The notes under the pieces are model-generated. The model made no database searches and had not been told where the DNA came from. It worked only from the letters and a program-made list of their open reading frames with translations. A stretch of 64,000 nucleotides of DNA from positions 461,215-525,214 of the forward strand of contig JANVCC010000013.1 in the NCBI GenBank assembly GCA_025345505.1. The letters run 5' to 3'. Position 1 is the stretch's first letter; each line of letters starts with the position of its first letter. Made by a program: the position numbers and the translations under genes. This document shows, piece after piece, positions 1-12,700 of this stretch. The DNA is from Todiramphus chloris collaris. Its lineage: Eukaryota > Chordata > Aves > Coraciiformes > Alcedinidae.

Positions 1-1754
1 AAAATGAGACCATCAGATGTGTTCTTCCTGATAGGGTAGGCTCATCTGTAACTACTATAACTGCTGTATCTTTTTGGAGTCATTGCCTTGGAGGAAAATT
101 TGGCCTGTGAGGGCTAGTAAGAAGTCTGGTAAGCTATTTGTGGTATTTCAACCAAATGGTATGCATTTTCTATGTGTATGGTATGGCCTAGGATCTCCAA
201 GGGCTATTGCATATGGGAAGTGCAGTACAACAGAAGACCAGCCTGTTTGTGAGTGCCTGCCTGCTTATACAAATGATCTATGAAAATATTTCATTCTAGG
301 TGTATGAAGAGTTACCAGATAATATATAAAATGAAGTATGCTTCCTTTAAAATAAATGCAGTCTAGAGGTAGAAGTAAATCTTCCATTCATGCATGAAAT
401 CTCTCACATTTAATTTTTGCCCTTTCTACAGATGTTGTCTTTTTACACCAAGAAAAGAAATGGCTTTTGTCAATGGTGAATAAGACTCTTGTGTAAGTCA
501 ATTTTTATAGGGTATGTTTTTTCATCTGGCCTTCTTCATGTTTGTTGTAAAGTGATGATCCAAGAGCAACCTCACACAGATAAAATTGTTTTATAAGGTA
601 ACAACACAGCATGATTTATATACTACTGCTTGACCTACAAAATAGAATGTGTGATTAAACAATGTTCTGAGATTGGACATGATGATAAGTAAAGGACAGT
701 AAACTGGCCTGAGAATAATTATAAATATATTGTCATATCTCCTGACACCTCCACTTGATTAATCATTACAAATATTGATTTTCAGTAATACTTCCAAGTT
801 TTGAAAGAATGGTTATGATTTAGAAATCAAATGTGCATTTTAAATACTATTTTAGGCTCAAAAGCTGGACTCTGAAAATGGTAGCATCAGACCTACTATC
901 TGCAGTTCCAGGAGTATGTGGGGAAAAAACATCTCTGAAATTATTGGAGCTGAGTATGTGGCAAGGTGGCTCTGATTTCACCAAAATAATGCCACATGGC
1001 TCTCAGGCAGTGATGGCTGCGAACCCTCAGCTCTAGGTGGAAGCTGGCCTCCTAATTGTTTGCAGAAGCTGCTGACATGTTAGACAAGTAAGAAGTGCTT
1101 GTGAACACACACTGAAGTGTCAACTTCGATGTGTTAACAACATCTAACTATCTTTCCAGCACAATGTAACACCGTATCATTTATATACTTGTGTACTGTA
1201 TTCATGTTGTTTTGTTCATATTCTTAATTTACCCATGAGTCCTTGCAACAGGAAGCAAGAATCAACCACAGCTTCATGCATTTTTTCTTAGGAAAATTGG
1301 TTATCAAATGCAAAATTTTGGAGAAATGTGGTTCCTTCACTGTCTGGAAAGTCTGTCTCTGAGCATTACAAGAACAAAGAAGAGAGATGAGGAAGAAGTC
1401 CTTTATAAGCTTAACAAACAAACTATTAATTTCACATTTTAAAAATATTTAGCTGCTGGTTGAGGAATTGTTTAATGATGTTCCATCAAAAAAAATGTAA
1501 AGATACCCCAAGGATATTCATATTGCTCTTCTGTGGCAGTGGAATGACTGGTAATAAAAGAAAAATTCCAGTGCAGGAAGAAAGGAGGAGAAGATGCAGG
1601 TCCCCCAAGAATCTCTCCAATTGAGGACAGCATCTCACTTTGTTATACGCATAAAACAGCAGTGATTATTTGGTAACTTAACTGTGCATTCTTGTCACTA
1701 AATTAGAATATGAAATATTAGGGTTTATATTTCCCTACTTAGAGAAGTGGCAGA
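1..1754. other. Intergenic DNA, nothing recognised
   Basis: AT-rich unique-looking sequence. The open frames here are short, have no recognisable motifs and no convincing splice sites around them. I see no repeat family that I can name. Confidence 0.5.
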
Positions 1755-1817
1755 TGCTCTTTATACAAAAGAAAAAGCCTCACTGAAAGAAAAGCCTTAC
1801 TGGACTTCCAGTCCATA

Positions 1818-1988
1818 AATGCCTGGCTCCGAGACTGGTGTTGTGAGCAGGGCTTTGGGTTTTTTCATCATGGCTGGTTTTACAAGACACCAGATCTGAT
1901 GGTAATATGTGGTAAAGGCTTGTCTCAAAGCGGGAAAAGAGTTCTAGGACAAGAATTAGCAGGGTTCATTCATAGGGCTTTAAACTAG
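1818..1988 (+). pseudogene. CR1 ORF1 C-terminal fragment (esterase-like domain)
   Basis: Fifty-six uninterrupted codons ending in TAG at 1986-1988 read NAWLRDWC, then QGFGFFHHGW, and end in RALN. This matches the end of the CR1 ORF1 protein, whose C-terminal part is an SGNH-type esterase domain. Family members carry a D-G-x-H-L motif near the end that supplies catalytic residues. Here that stretch reads CGKGLS, so the Asp and His are gone. The part upstream of 1818 is truncated or shifted. It is a LINE remnant, not a host gene. Confidence 0.75.
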
Positions 1989-2095
1989 ATTCAGAGGGGG
2001 ATGGGGTTGTAGCTGGGTTTGCACCAGTGGGACAGTGTCCTAGTATTAATGAAGACCATAAGGTCTCCCACCCCTCTAGGGCCTCAGCTCGCTTC

Positions 2096-3059
2096 CTGAA
2101 ATGCCTGTACAGCAGTGCACGCAGCATGGGGAATGAACAAGAGGAGTTAGAAATCTGTGTGCGGTCAGGGGGTTACGATCTGGTGTCAATTGCAGAGACA
2201 TGGTAGGACAGATCACATGACTGGAATGTGGTCATGGATGGCTATGTGTTTTTTTGGAAAGACAGGCCAGCAAGGAGCGGTGGAGGAGTTGCTCTTTACG
2301 TGAGAGAACAGCTAGAATGTATTGAGTTCTGTCCAGGGGCAGATAAGGAGAGAGTTGAGAGTTTGTGGGTGTGAATTAAGGGGCAGGCTGGCATGGGTGA
2401 TACAGTCATGGGTGTCTATTACAGGCCACCAGATCAGGATGAGGAAGTTGATGAGGCCTTCTACAGGCAGCTGATACCAGCCTCGCAATTATAGGCCCTG
2501 GTTCTCATGGGAGATTTTAACTATCCAGATATTTGCTGGAAGGCCTACATGGCCAGCCGTTTGTAGACCAGGATGTTCCTCCAGTGCATTGATGATAACT
2601 TCTTGATGCAAAAGGTGGATGAGCCAACTAGGAGAGGAGCACTCCTGGATCTTATACTCACTAACAAGCAGGGTCTGATTGAAGCAGTGAAGGTTGAGGG
2701 TAGGCTTGGCTGCAGCGACCACGAGATGATGGAGTTCAGGATCTTGTGTGGTAGGAACAGAATACCAAGCAGGATCACAACCCTGGAGTTCAGCAGGGCA
2801 AACTTTGGCCTTTCAAGCAATTGCTAGGTGAAATCCCAAGGGACAGGGTACTAGAAGGCAAAGGGGTTCAAGATAGTTGGTTAACAGTGAAGGACCACTT
2901 CTTCCAAGCTCAAGATCAGAGCATCCCAACAGGTAGGAAATCAAGACAGGGAGCCTGGAGACCCACATGGTTAAGCAGTGAACTGCTGGGCAAACTCAAG
3001 TGGAAGAAGAGAGTCTACAGATCATGGAAGGAGGGGATGGCCACTAGGGAGGAACTCTA
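2096..3059 (+). pseudogene. CR1 ORF2 endonuclease-domain remnant
   Basis: Translations in shifting frames give the apurinic-like endonuclease of CR1 ORF2: LKCLY...ARSMGN near 2096, AETWW near 2190 (its second Trp codon now TAG), VYYRPPDQDEEVDEAFY near 2420, MGDFNYPDICW near 2508, GALLDLILTN near 2640 and the catalytic SDHEMMEF motif near 2717. It continues through the linker (RITTLEF..ANFGL and ESWL/DSWL-like segments) to a stop at 3058. At least three in-frame stops and one frame change break it. Confidence 0.88.
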
Positions 3060-4366
3060 GTCTTCAAAAAGTGTAAGGAGGACACAGGTGACTATAGACT
3101 GCTCAGTCTCACCTCTATCCCTGGAAAGGCGACGGAACAACTTATCCTCAGTGCTGTCTCTAAATATATCAAGGAGAAGAGGGTCATTAAGGGCAGTCAA
3201 CATGGTTTTACCATGGGGAAGTCATGTTTGACCAACCTGATAGCCTTTTATGAGGACATAACCAGGTGGATAGATGATGGTAGAGCAGTGGATGTGGTTT
3301 ATCTTGATTTCAGTAAAGCATTTGACACCATCCCCCACAGCATCCTTGCACCTGAACTGAGAAAGTGTGGTCTGGATGATTGGGTAGTGATGTGGATTGT
3401 GAACTGGTTGAAGGATAGAAGACAGAGAGTTGTGGTCAATGGGACAGAGTCCAGTTGGAAGCCTGTATCTAGTGGAGACCCTCAAGGGTCGGTATTGCAA
3501 CCAGTATTATTCAACATATTCATCAGTGAATGAGGGATGAGGGAACAGAATGCACTGTCAGCAAGTTTGCTGATGACACAAAACTGAGAGGAGTGGCTGA
3601 CACACCAGAAGGCTGTGCTGCCATTCAGCGAGACCTGGACAGGCTGGAGAGTTGGGCGGGGAGAAATTTAATGAAACAGGACAAGGACAAGTGCAGTGTC
3701 TTGCATCTGGGAAAGAACAACCCTAGGTACCAGTACAGGTTGGAGACTGACCTGTTGGAAAGCAGCATAGGTGAAAGGGACCTGGAGGTCCTGGTGGACA
3801 GCAGGATGACCATGAGCCATCAATGTACCCTTGTGTCCAGGAAGACCAATGGCATCCTGGGGTGTATTAAAAGGGGTGTGGTTAGTAGATCAAGAGAAGT
3901 TCTCCCCCTCTACTCTGCCCTGGTGAGGCCACATCTGGAGTATTGTGTCTAGTTCTGGGCCACTCAGTTCCAGAAGGACAGGGAACTGCTCAAAAAAGTC
4001 CAGTGCAGAGCCACAGAGGTGATTAAGGAAGTGGAACATCTCCCTTATGAGGAAAGGCTGAGGGAGCTGCGTCTCTTTAGTTTGGAGAACAGGAGACTGA
4101 TGGGTGACCTCATTAATGTTTATAAATATGTAAAGGGTGAGTGTCAAGAGGATGGAGCCAGGCTCTTCTCAGTGGTGTCCAGCGATAGGACAAAGGGCAA
4201 TGGGTGCAAGCTGGAACATAGGAAGTTCCATGTAAACATAAGGAGAAACTTTTTCACTGTGAGGGTGACAGAGCATTTGAACAGCCTGCTCAGGGAGGTT
4301 GTGGAGTCTCCTTCTGTGGAGGCATTCAAAACCCGCCTGGATGCGTTCCTGTGTGACCTGATCTAG
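3060..4366 (+). pseudogene. CR1 ORF2 reverse-transcriptase and tail remnant
   Basis: Begins abruptly in the fingers ([21 protein letters not shown]), then shows the RT landmarks: [13 protein letters not shown] near 3300 (motif A), [14 protein letters not shown] near 3472 (motif B) and FADDTKL near 3567 (motif C, catalytic Asp pair). The thumb follows ([34 protein letters not shown]). The last 115 codons (4019-4363, stop to 4366) are open and carry the conserved CR1 tail ([20 protein letters not shown], ending FLCDLI). It is split over at least three frames. Confidence 0.92.
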
Positions 4367-4727
4367 GTGATCCTGCTCTGGCAGAGGGGTTGGACTAGAT
4401 GGTCTTTCAAGGTCCCTTCCAACCCCTAACATTCTGTGATTCTGTGATTCTGTGCTATAAGCCCTTGCCACTGGTTCCTGTCTAAAGCGCTACTAATCTC
4501 ACCAGCCTGAGGTTGCTCACATGAAAAGTGGGACCTGAGCCAGCAATGTGGCCAAATGACTGCTGTAGAGCCTGAGAAGTGATAGGAATGATCTGGGGAC
4601 CAGGGAGTAAAAGAGATTGCCTGTGAGGCTGGGAGGAAGGAGAAAGGCACAGCTGTGAGACACGGATAACTTGGGAAGCACTGTGTTTCAGCCTGAACTA
4701 TTCATTGATTTACGTGGCACCTGTGGA

Positions 4728-4818
4728 CATGGTTTAGTGGTGGACTTTGTAGTACTATATTAATGGTTGGAGTCAATGATCTTAAAGGTCTTCTTGAACC
4801 TAAATGGTTCTATGGTCA
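4728..4818 (+). mobile_element. CR1 3'-end fragment
   Basis: About 90 bases matching the 3' end of another CR1 subfamily: GACATGGTTTAGTGGTGGAC, then GATCTTAAAGGTCTT and CCTAAATGGTTCTATGGT. The same 3' end occurs in a longer copy at 26508-26597. It is severely 5' truncated and has no coding content. Confidence 0.75.
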
Positions 4819-7230
4819 AAATAGTTCAAAGCAGATTTATACATCTTATAAAAGAATAGTGTAACATGTTCTATTTCCACTGATCTCTTGTTTCTTTTAT
4901 GAGTGATATTCCATGAAAGAAAACCACAGCTTCCCTCCAAACTTAAAAGAACAAACCACCAGACTATGGATGACAAATTATTTTCAATGCAGGAGTATAA
5001 GGACTTTTCAGCACATGTCCCATTTTGGGGATGGGATCTTTAATATCTTTAATTTACATTGACTACTGCAAAGAGAAGTCTGATGGCTTCTCTTTGCCTT
5101 TCTACATGGAAGGCCAGCAGCAATCGGTGTAACATTTCATATTGCCCTGAGCTGGTTTTGTGGCACAAATGCGAAACAGTATTATTAAGGATGAGTGACC
5201 TAGCATGACACTGCTCATCAAAACATTTTCACACTCTGCGGGCTATAAATCTATTGATGTTCCTGAGTTTTGTGAATGATTGCTGTGAAAGTGAAGAATG
5301 TCCACATAATTTCATTTGACATGTAAATTGCACTATGTGTTCCAAATCTGTCATCACAGCACTGAAATCCATCCTTGACACTAATTTGTACAAATGACAG
5401 GTCACTCAAGGAGGAAAATATGTTTCTCTGGAAAGCAGTGCAGTTTGGTTTTATAGGAGACAAATCTTTGAAGGGCTTTTTGCCAGTCATTAAACTACAA
5501 CTGTCAGCTAGATCTGTTTCCCATGTAAATAAAACTCTCTCCACAGTGTAGTTTTTCCTCCTGGAAGTGTTTTGTTTAAAGACAAGTAAATGCAAACAGT
5601 GAACACATTCCTTTAAAATGGAGAAGCTCATGAAGATTGATAGACAGGGTTGGCTTTCAAGAATTTTGAAGTTTCAGATAAAGTTTTTAAAAGTATAATA
5701 CTTGGTTTTTTTAGTTTTATTTTAATAGAGTTTTGGGGTAAAAAATACATTCTCTATTCACAGTATTCAGAAATAAGCACTTAAAGACAAAGCCAACCTG
5801 AAACCTGGATAGTTTTTGTATTTTTTATAAACATGCCATGATTCATTTCCTTAGAAAGGGACTCTAGTCAAAATTAATGCTTTACATGTAAAATATAACA
5901 AAGAAAACACTGTACGTTAAATAATTTATTAGGCACTGTATAATTCCAGGGATGCCAGGCATTCTCCACTCTCACTGATTTCAAAACCTCATGGCATGAG
6001 GCCCTGAGTATTTTACAATGGGTCCTAAGCTATCCCACAGTTCATGTCCTTTTGTAATGAAAACCCAAGTCACTTGTAAACCAAATTAGTGACAGCGATA
6101 TTGAAATCTGAATGAGTTCCTGTAAGATTTTTGTTCCAAAATGGAAAGAGATGTCTTTTCTGTCATCCACCCCAAGCTTTTGTGTGGTAGTTCTTACAGC
6201 CTCAAACATGAAAACATTTGGAAAATCACATTTCCATAATTTCAATATCTTTAACTCTGTTCACAGGACGCAAAGTGAGTTAATACATGTCAGCACTGAC
6301 TGCCCTAAAGACTATAGTAAAACATTCTTTAATTACACAGTGATGCTGTACTGAAAAATAGAACAGATAATAGCCAAAACCTTGAGTCTTGCTTCCCAAC
6401 ACACACACACATAAATCAGGCTCCAGAATATGAAGCCTTGGACCTTAATATGTTTTAAAAGGCAAGCTGTGCCACCTAATTCCTTTCATTCTGTTCATAA
6501 ATGGAAGTATTGCATAGATGAGTTATATGTGCAATTACCTTTTCATTCTGAATTAAGATCATTCTTCATTAGCTGTAAAGATGAGATGTTACTGAGCCTG
6601 CCATGCATGAAAAGTAATTTATTTTTCCAAGGGCTAGGCCTATTGTTTCTCTCTTCCTGGGTGACTGGGATAGAAACAGGCACTCACCAGCAATCCTAAA
6701 TCTCTCATTCCTTGCAAACTCAAGTGCTTCTTCAGTCTGTTGCAAAATCTTCTGCTTTTCATCATGCTCTCATACCACAAAGTCAGTAGGAAAAATGTTT
6801 GAAAAGCGGTGTTGTTTCATCTTCAAAGACTTTTTTTTTTTTGACAACTCCAAACCCCCATTATGGGATGCTGGACTCCTGCTGACACAATGGGTCTGCT
6901 TAGGTCAAACATGAAGGCACTCCACTTGACTGACAAAGCCAAGTAATAGTAATTGTGAAATTATTTGTTTATAGTCATATTTCTTGTTTAATGTTTTTAT
7001 TTGTGTCTAGTTCTGCAAGCTGGATGGTAGTTATCTGTACTGAGACTGAATTCCAGCATCTCCTCTCTGCTTTCTGGCTTATAATTTCCCCAGACAAGTT
7101 GCTTTTTAACCTATTTTTTATACTTAGATATATAGGATACTGAGGATACTTAGAAAGCAGAAGGAAAATTTAAAAAAACACCAAGCATTGCATTCTTCTT
7201 CTGTATACAAGACATTATTAAGGGATGTCA
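4819..7230. other. Intergenic DNA, nothing recognised
   Basis: AT-rich sequence with short (CA)n near 6400 and a T-run near 6833. Open frames such as 6112-6354 or 6430-6699 lack recognisable domains and good splice context. I see no gene. Confidence 0.45.
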
Positions 7231-7239
7231 TAAGTGGCT

Positions 7240-7930
7240 GCTGTCTTTTGCAGCACCAGAGCCTGGGAGCCCCCTCCTGCCTGGGGCCCTGTGGTGTCTG
7301 CCCAGGCTGAGAGACACAGCTGCCACTTTCCCTTTTGCAGGTCCAGCCAGTAGCAAAGCTGAGCATGTAGCCCATAGATACAAATGGATACACAGACACA
7401 TGCACAGAGATACTTCCCAGGGTCACAAGCACATTTCAGAGGTCCCCTGAATACCAGCATGGCTCCTGCATGGACCCAGGATGTCTCGTCACCGGTGGGT
7501 CCAGTGTGGATTTTGCTGCAATTGACACATGAACACCTCAGGTATACCCAGTTTAGGGGAGATACGGATATACTCACCCCTCAGCAGCCAGTGCCAGGCA
7601 CATAGGCTGTGACAGCAGGCATGGAGTCCATGCTTTCATGCCCCCACTGGCATGGAGCCCATTATTTGCCTCATTCACTTGGTCAGATGTTTTTATTTTT
7701 AAAACATGGCTGTTTTGGGACACGCACTGCTTCTGCCCCAGGGGCTGCAGTTGAATCCCTCATGCACTCCAGTTGGTGTTCCTGAGACCCTACAGGCTCC
7801 AGCTGCTGACACGAACAGCCCAGGGTCCCTGCACCCCCGCCTGACTCCAATGCCTGGCCCCTAATCCACTCATGCTCCCCCAGCAGTCAGCAACTCATCC
7901 TTATGCCACTCACACCCTCACAGGACAATG
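7240..7930. repeat. GC-rich unclassified interspersed repeat
   Basis: This block is clearly richer in GC than its surroundings and has no recognisable coding content. Its first 160 bases (about 7240-7400) are similar to 55370-55530, sharing the order of GTCCAGGCT/GCCCAGGCT, CTTTTCCC, AAGCTGAGCATGTA and a GACACACAG-like run. Two copies 48 kb apart argue for a dispersed repeat, perhaps an LTR or other retroelement part, but I cannot name the family. The right limit is approximate. Confidence 0.45.
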
Positions 7931-8483
7931 AGTGAAGTGGTTCAGGGAGAGCTACCGCAGGATTTAAGGAGAATACAGACCAGGTTGGGGTGATGAGGCA
8001 TAGTGCTGTTTTTGAAAAGCATGCTGATCCATGACAGTCTGTGCACTGCCAAACGCTCTTAAACAGAGCCCTGTCCACTTCTTACTCCTTTCCTCCTCCA
8101 CACCCCCTACATGCTTCCTCAGCAGTTTTGCATAGTCCCACTGATGTACCACCCATCTCATATAAGCAGGACACGCAGCTTTGCATTCTTATCAGCGGCA
8201 AAGCCTGAAATTTCTTGATGGCCCGTCAGTTGGTGGGACCAAGGAGGTTTGTTTCTTCCCACTGTCTCCACTATCTTTGTCATACAGGTGTCTCCATATG
8301 ATCTCATCACCTCCCCTTTACATATTACCCTCTTTTTCGTTGAAAAGGCCCTTGATCAGATCACCTTACTGAAGCAAAGGGTCTCGTCTCCCATGTGCCC
8401 CTGCAGAAAGAGCACAGCAGAAACTGCCAAGATGCAGGCAATGTTGAGCACTGAAGTGGAAAAGGGACCATCCTTGCAAATAC
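7931..8483. other. Intergenic DNA, nothing recognised
   Basis: Pyrimidine-rich stretches (8080-8130, 8260-8350) and no supported gene. It ends where the next CR1 fragment begins. Confidence 0.4.
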
Positions 8484-8927
8484 CACAGAGCCACAAAGAT
8501 GATTAAAGGAGTGGAGCATCTCTCTTATAAGGAAAGACTGAGGGAGCTGGGGCTCTTTAGCTTGGAGAAAAGGAGACTGAGGGGTGACCTCATCAATGTT
8601 TATAAATATATAAAGGGTGAGTGCCAGGAGGATGGAGCCAGGCTCATCTTGGTGATGCTTAATGATGGGACAAGGGGCAATGGGTGGAAGCTGAGGCACA
8701 GGAAGTTTCATGCAAACATGAGGAGGAATTTTTTCACTGTGAGGGTGATGGAACACTGGAACAGGCTGCCCAGGGGGGTCATGGAGTCTCCTTCTCTGGA
8801 GATATTCAAAACCTGCCTGGACACATTCCTGTGTGACCTGATCTAGGTGATCCTGCTCTGGCAGGGGGGTTGGACTAGATGATCTTTCAAGGTCCCTTCC
8901 AGACCCTGACATTCTTTGATTCTGTGA
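8484..8927 (+). mobile_element. CR1 3' fragment with ORF2 tail
   Basis: Starts within ORF2 (ATKMIKGVEHL-like) and runs to the CR1 3' end at TTGATTCTGTG. It contains an open 115-codon ORF2 tail (8499-8846) that aligns codon for codon with 4019-4366 of the first CR1 copy and also ends FLCDLI. By eye the nucleotide identity between the two is about 85%. It lacks endonuclease and RT core and is 5' truncated. Confidence 0.92.
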
Positions 8928-9454
8928 AATACTGTTGAGATCTAAAAATCAAGGGACATGCAATGGCAAATAGTTGAAAAATTTATTTTATGAGTTTGAG
9001 AAATTTTGAAGTCTACAGGAAAGATTTCAGAGGTAGGGATGAAGATGTTCCTTTTGTGTGCTCCACACAGCCAGAGCCTCTCATCTCTTTTTCATAACAG
9101 GTATTTTGTTTTTAATCATTTTATATCAGAATGAAATGCTCTAGGAACCAGAATCTGTCAGCTGAGTTCCTGTGTTTCTTGCTATGAGTTATTCTAGTGT
9201 GATCATAAAGAAGAAAACAGCAATTTCTCCTCAGTCCTATATTTTCAAACCAGACCACCATGTACTCTAATGGAAAACAGATTAGAAGCCCATGATCTTG
9301 GACCTCCCGTGCCTGTAAAGCAAACCACTATTTCCCTAGGGAAATGACAGAACTCTATTCTTCTTCCTCCAAGTGTATGTTTTATTAATTTCTCCATTCA
9401 GTTCTCATCAGTTTAAGTGGTAAACAAAACTTAACATTTTTTAGATCATCCAAT
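8928..9454. other. Intergenic DNA, nothing recognised
   Basis: AT-rich sequence between two CR1 fragments; no coding or repeat signal that I can name. Confidence 0.4.
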
Positions 9455-9780
9455 AGATAACGGGGGCCTATAAGAAAGATGGGGACAATCTTTTTAGTAG
9501 GGCCTGTTGTGATAGGACAAGGCATACTAGTTTTAAACTAAAAGAGGATAGATTGAGACTAGATAGACGGAAGAATGTTTTATGGTGCAGGTAGCGAAAC
9601 ACTGGAACGAGTTACCCATAGAGGCGGTTGATGGCCCATCCCTGGAAACATTCGAGATCAGGTTGGACAGGGCTCTGAGCAACCTGCTCTAGTGAAAGAT
9701 GTCCTGGCTCACTGCAGGAAGAGTTTGACTAGATGACCTTTAAATGTCCTTTCCAACCCAAAGCATTCTATGACTCTATG
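9455..9780 (+). mobile_element. CR1 3' fragment, second subfamily
   Basis: ORF2 tail in broken form (the GDNLF..GPC, CDRTRHTSFKLKED, RLDRRKNVL segments) followed by GTTTGACTAGATGACCTTTA and a CATTCTATGACTCTATG end. The 3' end differs from the copies at 4.4 and 8.9 kb, so it belongs to another CR1 subfamily. Confidence 0.85.
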
Positions 9781-12700
9781 AAAATCAGGGTTTCACTAAT
9801 GTACATCTTTTGGCATCCAACAAAGCCAAGAGACCTAAATATAGATTATGATGTCATATTAAGCATAAATTTATTCATGACAGTCTTAGTTTTATTACAA
9901 CTCAATCATCAGTGTTTCGTTATGAAAAAACTGCCAGAGTATCCTCTCTGGACAGAGCCCTCCTGATGTAAGGAAAGAAAGATGAGAGTGTACCCAAACT
10001 TAAGAAGAAAAAAAGATGTGTGTGTTTTCTTTGTTACCTCAGCCAGATAGAAAAAAATCCTCTCTGTCTAATTTTAGAGATACTACTTCTAGATTAATCT
10101 AACAGTGAGGCTTTCTAAACTGAGGTTTGGCAAAGAAGATGTAACATATGCCTTAGAGGACAACTTACCCAATATGAGGAATAATAGTCTTTCACTCACC
10201 AAAGTAATAATGACAAAAAAACCCAACAGATTATTTCCTCCAAAATATGACTGTTGAAATGTGGCAAAATAGGTAGTGACAGATCTCCACTAGTCTTCCC
10301 TTCCTAATTCGCCAGTTTGGAGCATCCTGGCCTGAAGCAAACTTGCCATTAAAACCATTAAACTGCCTGTATCTCCTCCACTAAAAGCATGCTGATGATC
10401 AGTAGCATTTGAGAGCCATTATCAACTGAAAAGTCCACCTTGAGGAGTACTGTTTCAGTTTCTTAAAAAGCCAGGGTTTGTTTTCAGGTTCTCTGGTATC
10501 AGTACTCTTGGTTAAATTTAAATTTTACAGTTTATTCTTTTTAGTTCATAAAATTATTGTTTTTCTTAACTGTAATTTTAACCCAAAGAATTTTCCCACT
10601 GCTGTTACTACAAGGCTATTTCCAAGTGTCAGGAAAGAAGCCTGTTCTCTATATATGACCCACACAGAGAAAAGGAATTGTTTGCTTTGAAATCCTAGAG
10701 CCTTCTAAAGAAAAAAAACAGCAAGGGCCTTCTACCAGACAACAAATGCCATGTTCCTCCTCTAGCTATTAGGGAACTCAGAGCATCAGGGTTTCTTGAA
10801 AGGGCCAGACTTGGGACCAGAATAATTAAGCTTCTCAGAGAATTTAACAACATGCTCCCCTGACCATAGACATCTAAGAGTTAAAAATAAAGTCTTGACA
10901 AATTTCTATCCAGTTGCCACAGAACTGCCTCATTCAATACAGCCACTTCATTCTAAACAAGAGTCTTTAGAGGCTGAGCAGAAAAGCAATAGCACACTAC
11001 AAATGAAGTCAGCTTATGCTCTTATCTATTTCTCTTCAGGTCTGCCAAAGACACATCACTTTCTGATACCCTTCCAGAGTAAGGCCCATCAGTTTAATAA
11101 GGCAGCTGAAGGTGTTTCTCCTTTCAGACTGCAGCCCCAACACTTTCTTCATGTCTACCTTACACATTCCTTTATTTCTCTTACCAGGAAAACCCCACAA
11201 AATTCTTCTACATAAGATCTATGCCCTTGTGCATATTGCTGCTCAGGGCCAAACCAAGAGGTAGCTCGAAGGTAGTGGAGCAGATGTTTGAAAGCTGAAG
11301 GTGAAACAGCCCATACCAGCCCTTTTCAGTCCTGAGACATTACAACATAACCATGCTATCTCTCACATTCCTCTGCCTATAAGAAATTTCTCTTGAAGGA
11401 AATTATAGTGTTGAAAGCTCTAAAATATGCTCGTATCGACAAGCACTTAGAGGTGTATTTCAATTAAAAGGTGTGAATTTTTTTTCATCTAGTCTTCATT
11501 CACCTTAAAAACCTCAACTAGTTACACATTCTTTTCCAGTACTTTCAACAGTATGAGCTACTTGTCTTGCGAAAGTTTAACCCATACATTACAAAAATGT
11601 ACTGTAGGATATATGTTTCATTAGTGCCGCATAGCCTCCTCGTTCCAGATGAAGTATACATTCACATCTTTAAAAAGAATTACTGATGAGAAATTAAAAT
11701 ATTCTATGCCAATTACTAGTAAGAAAATGAAACTAATTGGACAGTCAAAAGCCACAATGTTGCAAAGTCCTTTAATAACAATTAGCTGTGCTACTAAACA
11801 ATATACTGCTTCTAGGAAAAATCTAATTGCAAACAGCCATTGCAAATTAAACTAAGCTTTAGGATACATAGTTAAAATTGTATTATAACAATTCCCTCTT
11901 TCTGACAATGAACAGGAACAAATCCAGGATATTTCATATAAATGAGTCTAATTTAAGTCAACTGACTAGTCACAAAAAAGGTATCCGGTCACAAATCTAA
12001 AATTAGTTTATACAGCCTTCCAGTGCTCTGTTTCAACCTTGCTATTCATTTTCTGTCACTAATTTATAGACTGTTTTTTCTTTCTTCCTCTTTAATAAAG
12101 AAATTTACAAGCAATCTGCTGGGCATGATAGATGCACAAAATTCAGTCCTTGATCAAAAAGCTTTACAGTCAACAAAAGTTTATATAAAGTTCATTCATC
12201 ATATTGCATTAATGTGCTCTGTTCTCCAAAAAAGAAATGTATTATCTTGACAGAGCCATTTGAAGTAATATAAAGGAAGTAGGAGGAAAGAGTCAGAAAT
12301 AAATTATTTTCTTCATTATCAGATAATTATCTCTCGCTTGGATGTTAATCTTGTTTGTGTAGATTTCCAGTGTCAAGCACAGAACCTTGCATATAGTGTA
12401 ACCTAATTTTAAAATAACACACAGTGAACTCAAATTCAAAAATCAAAGAACTTAAAAAAAAAAAAAAATTTCTATTCCACACAGGGAATGAAACAAATCT
12501 TTTAAGGATTTTCAAACCAAGACAGACTCTCTCCCCTTCTTTGCACTATCTATTCTCCCTTCACTCTTGTATTAATCAATTGTCAAAGAAATCAAGGCTT
12601 TATTCAGGATATAAAATAGGTAAAAAAACCTTGTTCTTCTCAAATGGATTCCTTTGAAATTGATGTCTCCATGTTCAACTTCACTTCTCTGAGTCAAAAC

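Larger units (their letters stand above)
1755..4454 (+). mobile_element. CR1 LINE, long but internally deleted copy
   Basis: A non-LTR retrotransposon of the avian CR1 family reading left to right. It holds, in order, the C-terminal end of ORF1 (stop at 1986), an ORF2 endonuclease part, a reverse-transcriptase part, the C-terminal tail of ORF2, and a typical CR1 3' end with three copies of an ATTCTGTG-like octamer at 4431-4454. The 5' end is truncated inside ORF1; its exact start is uncertain by some tens of bases. Around 3060 the endonuclease side jumps directly to the fingers region of the reverse transcriptase, so roughly 150-200 codons usually found between them are missing. Several stops and frame changes interrupt ORF2, so the copy is dead. 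No target-site duplication is visible, as is usual for CR1. Confidence 0.93.
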
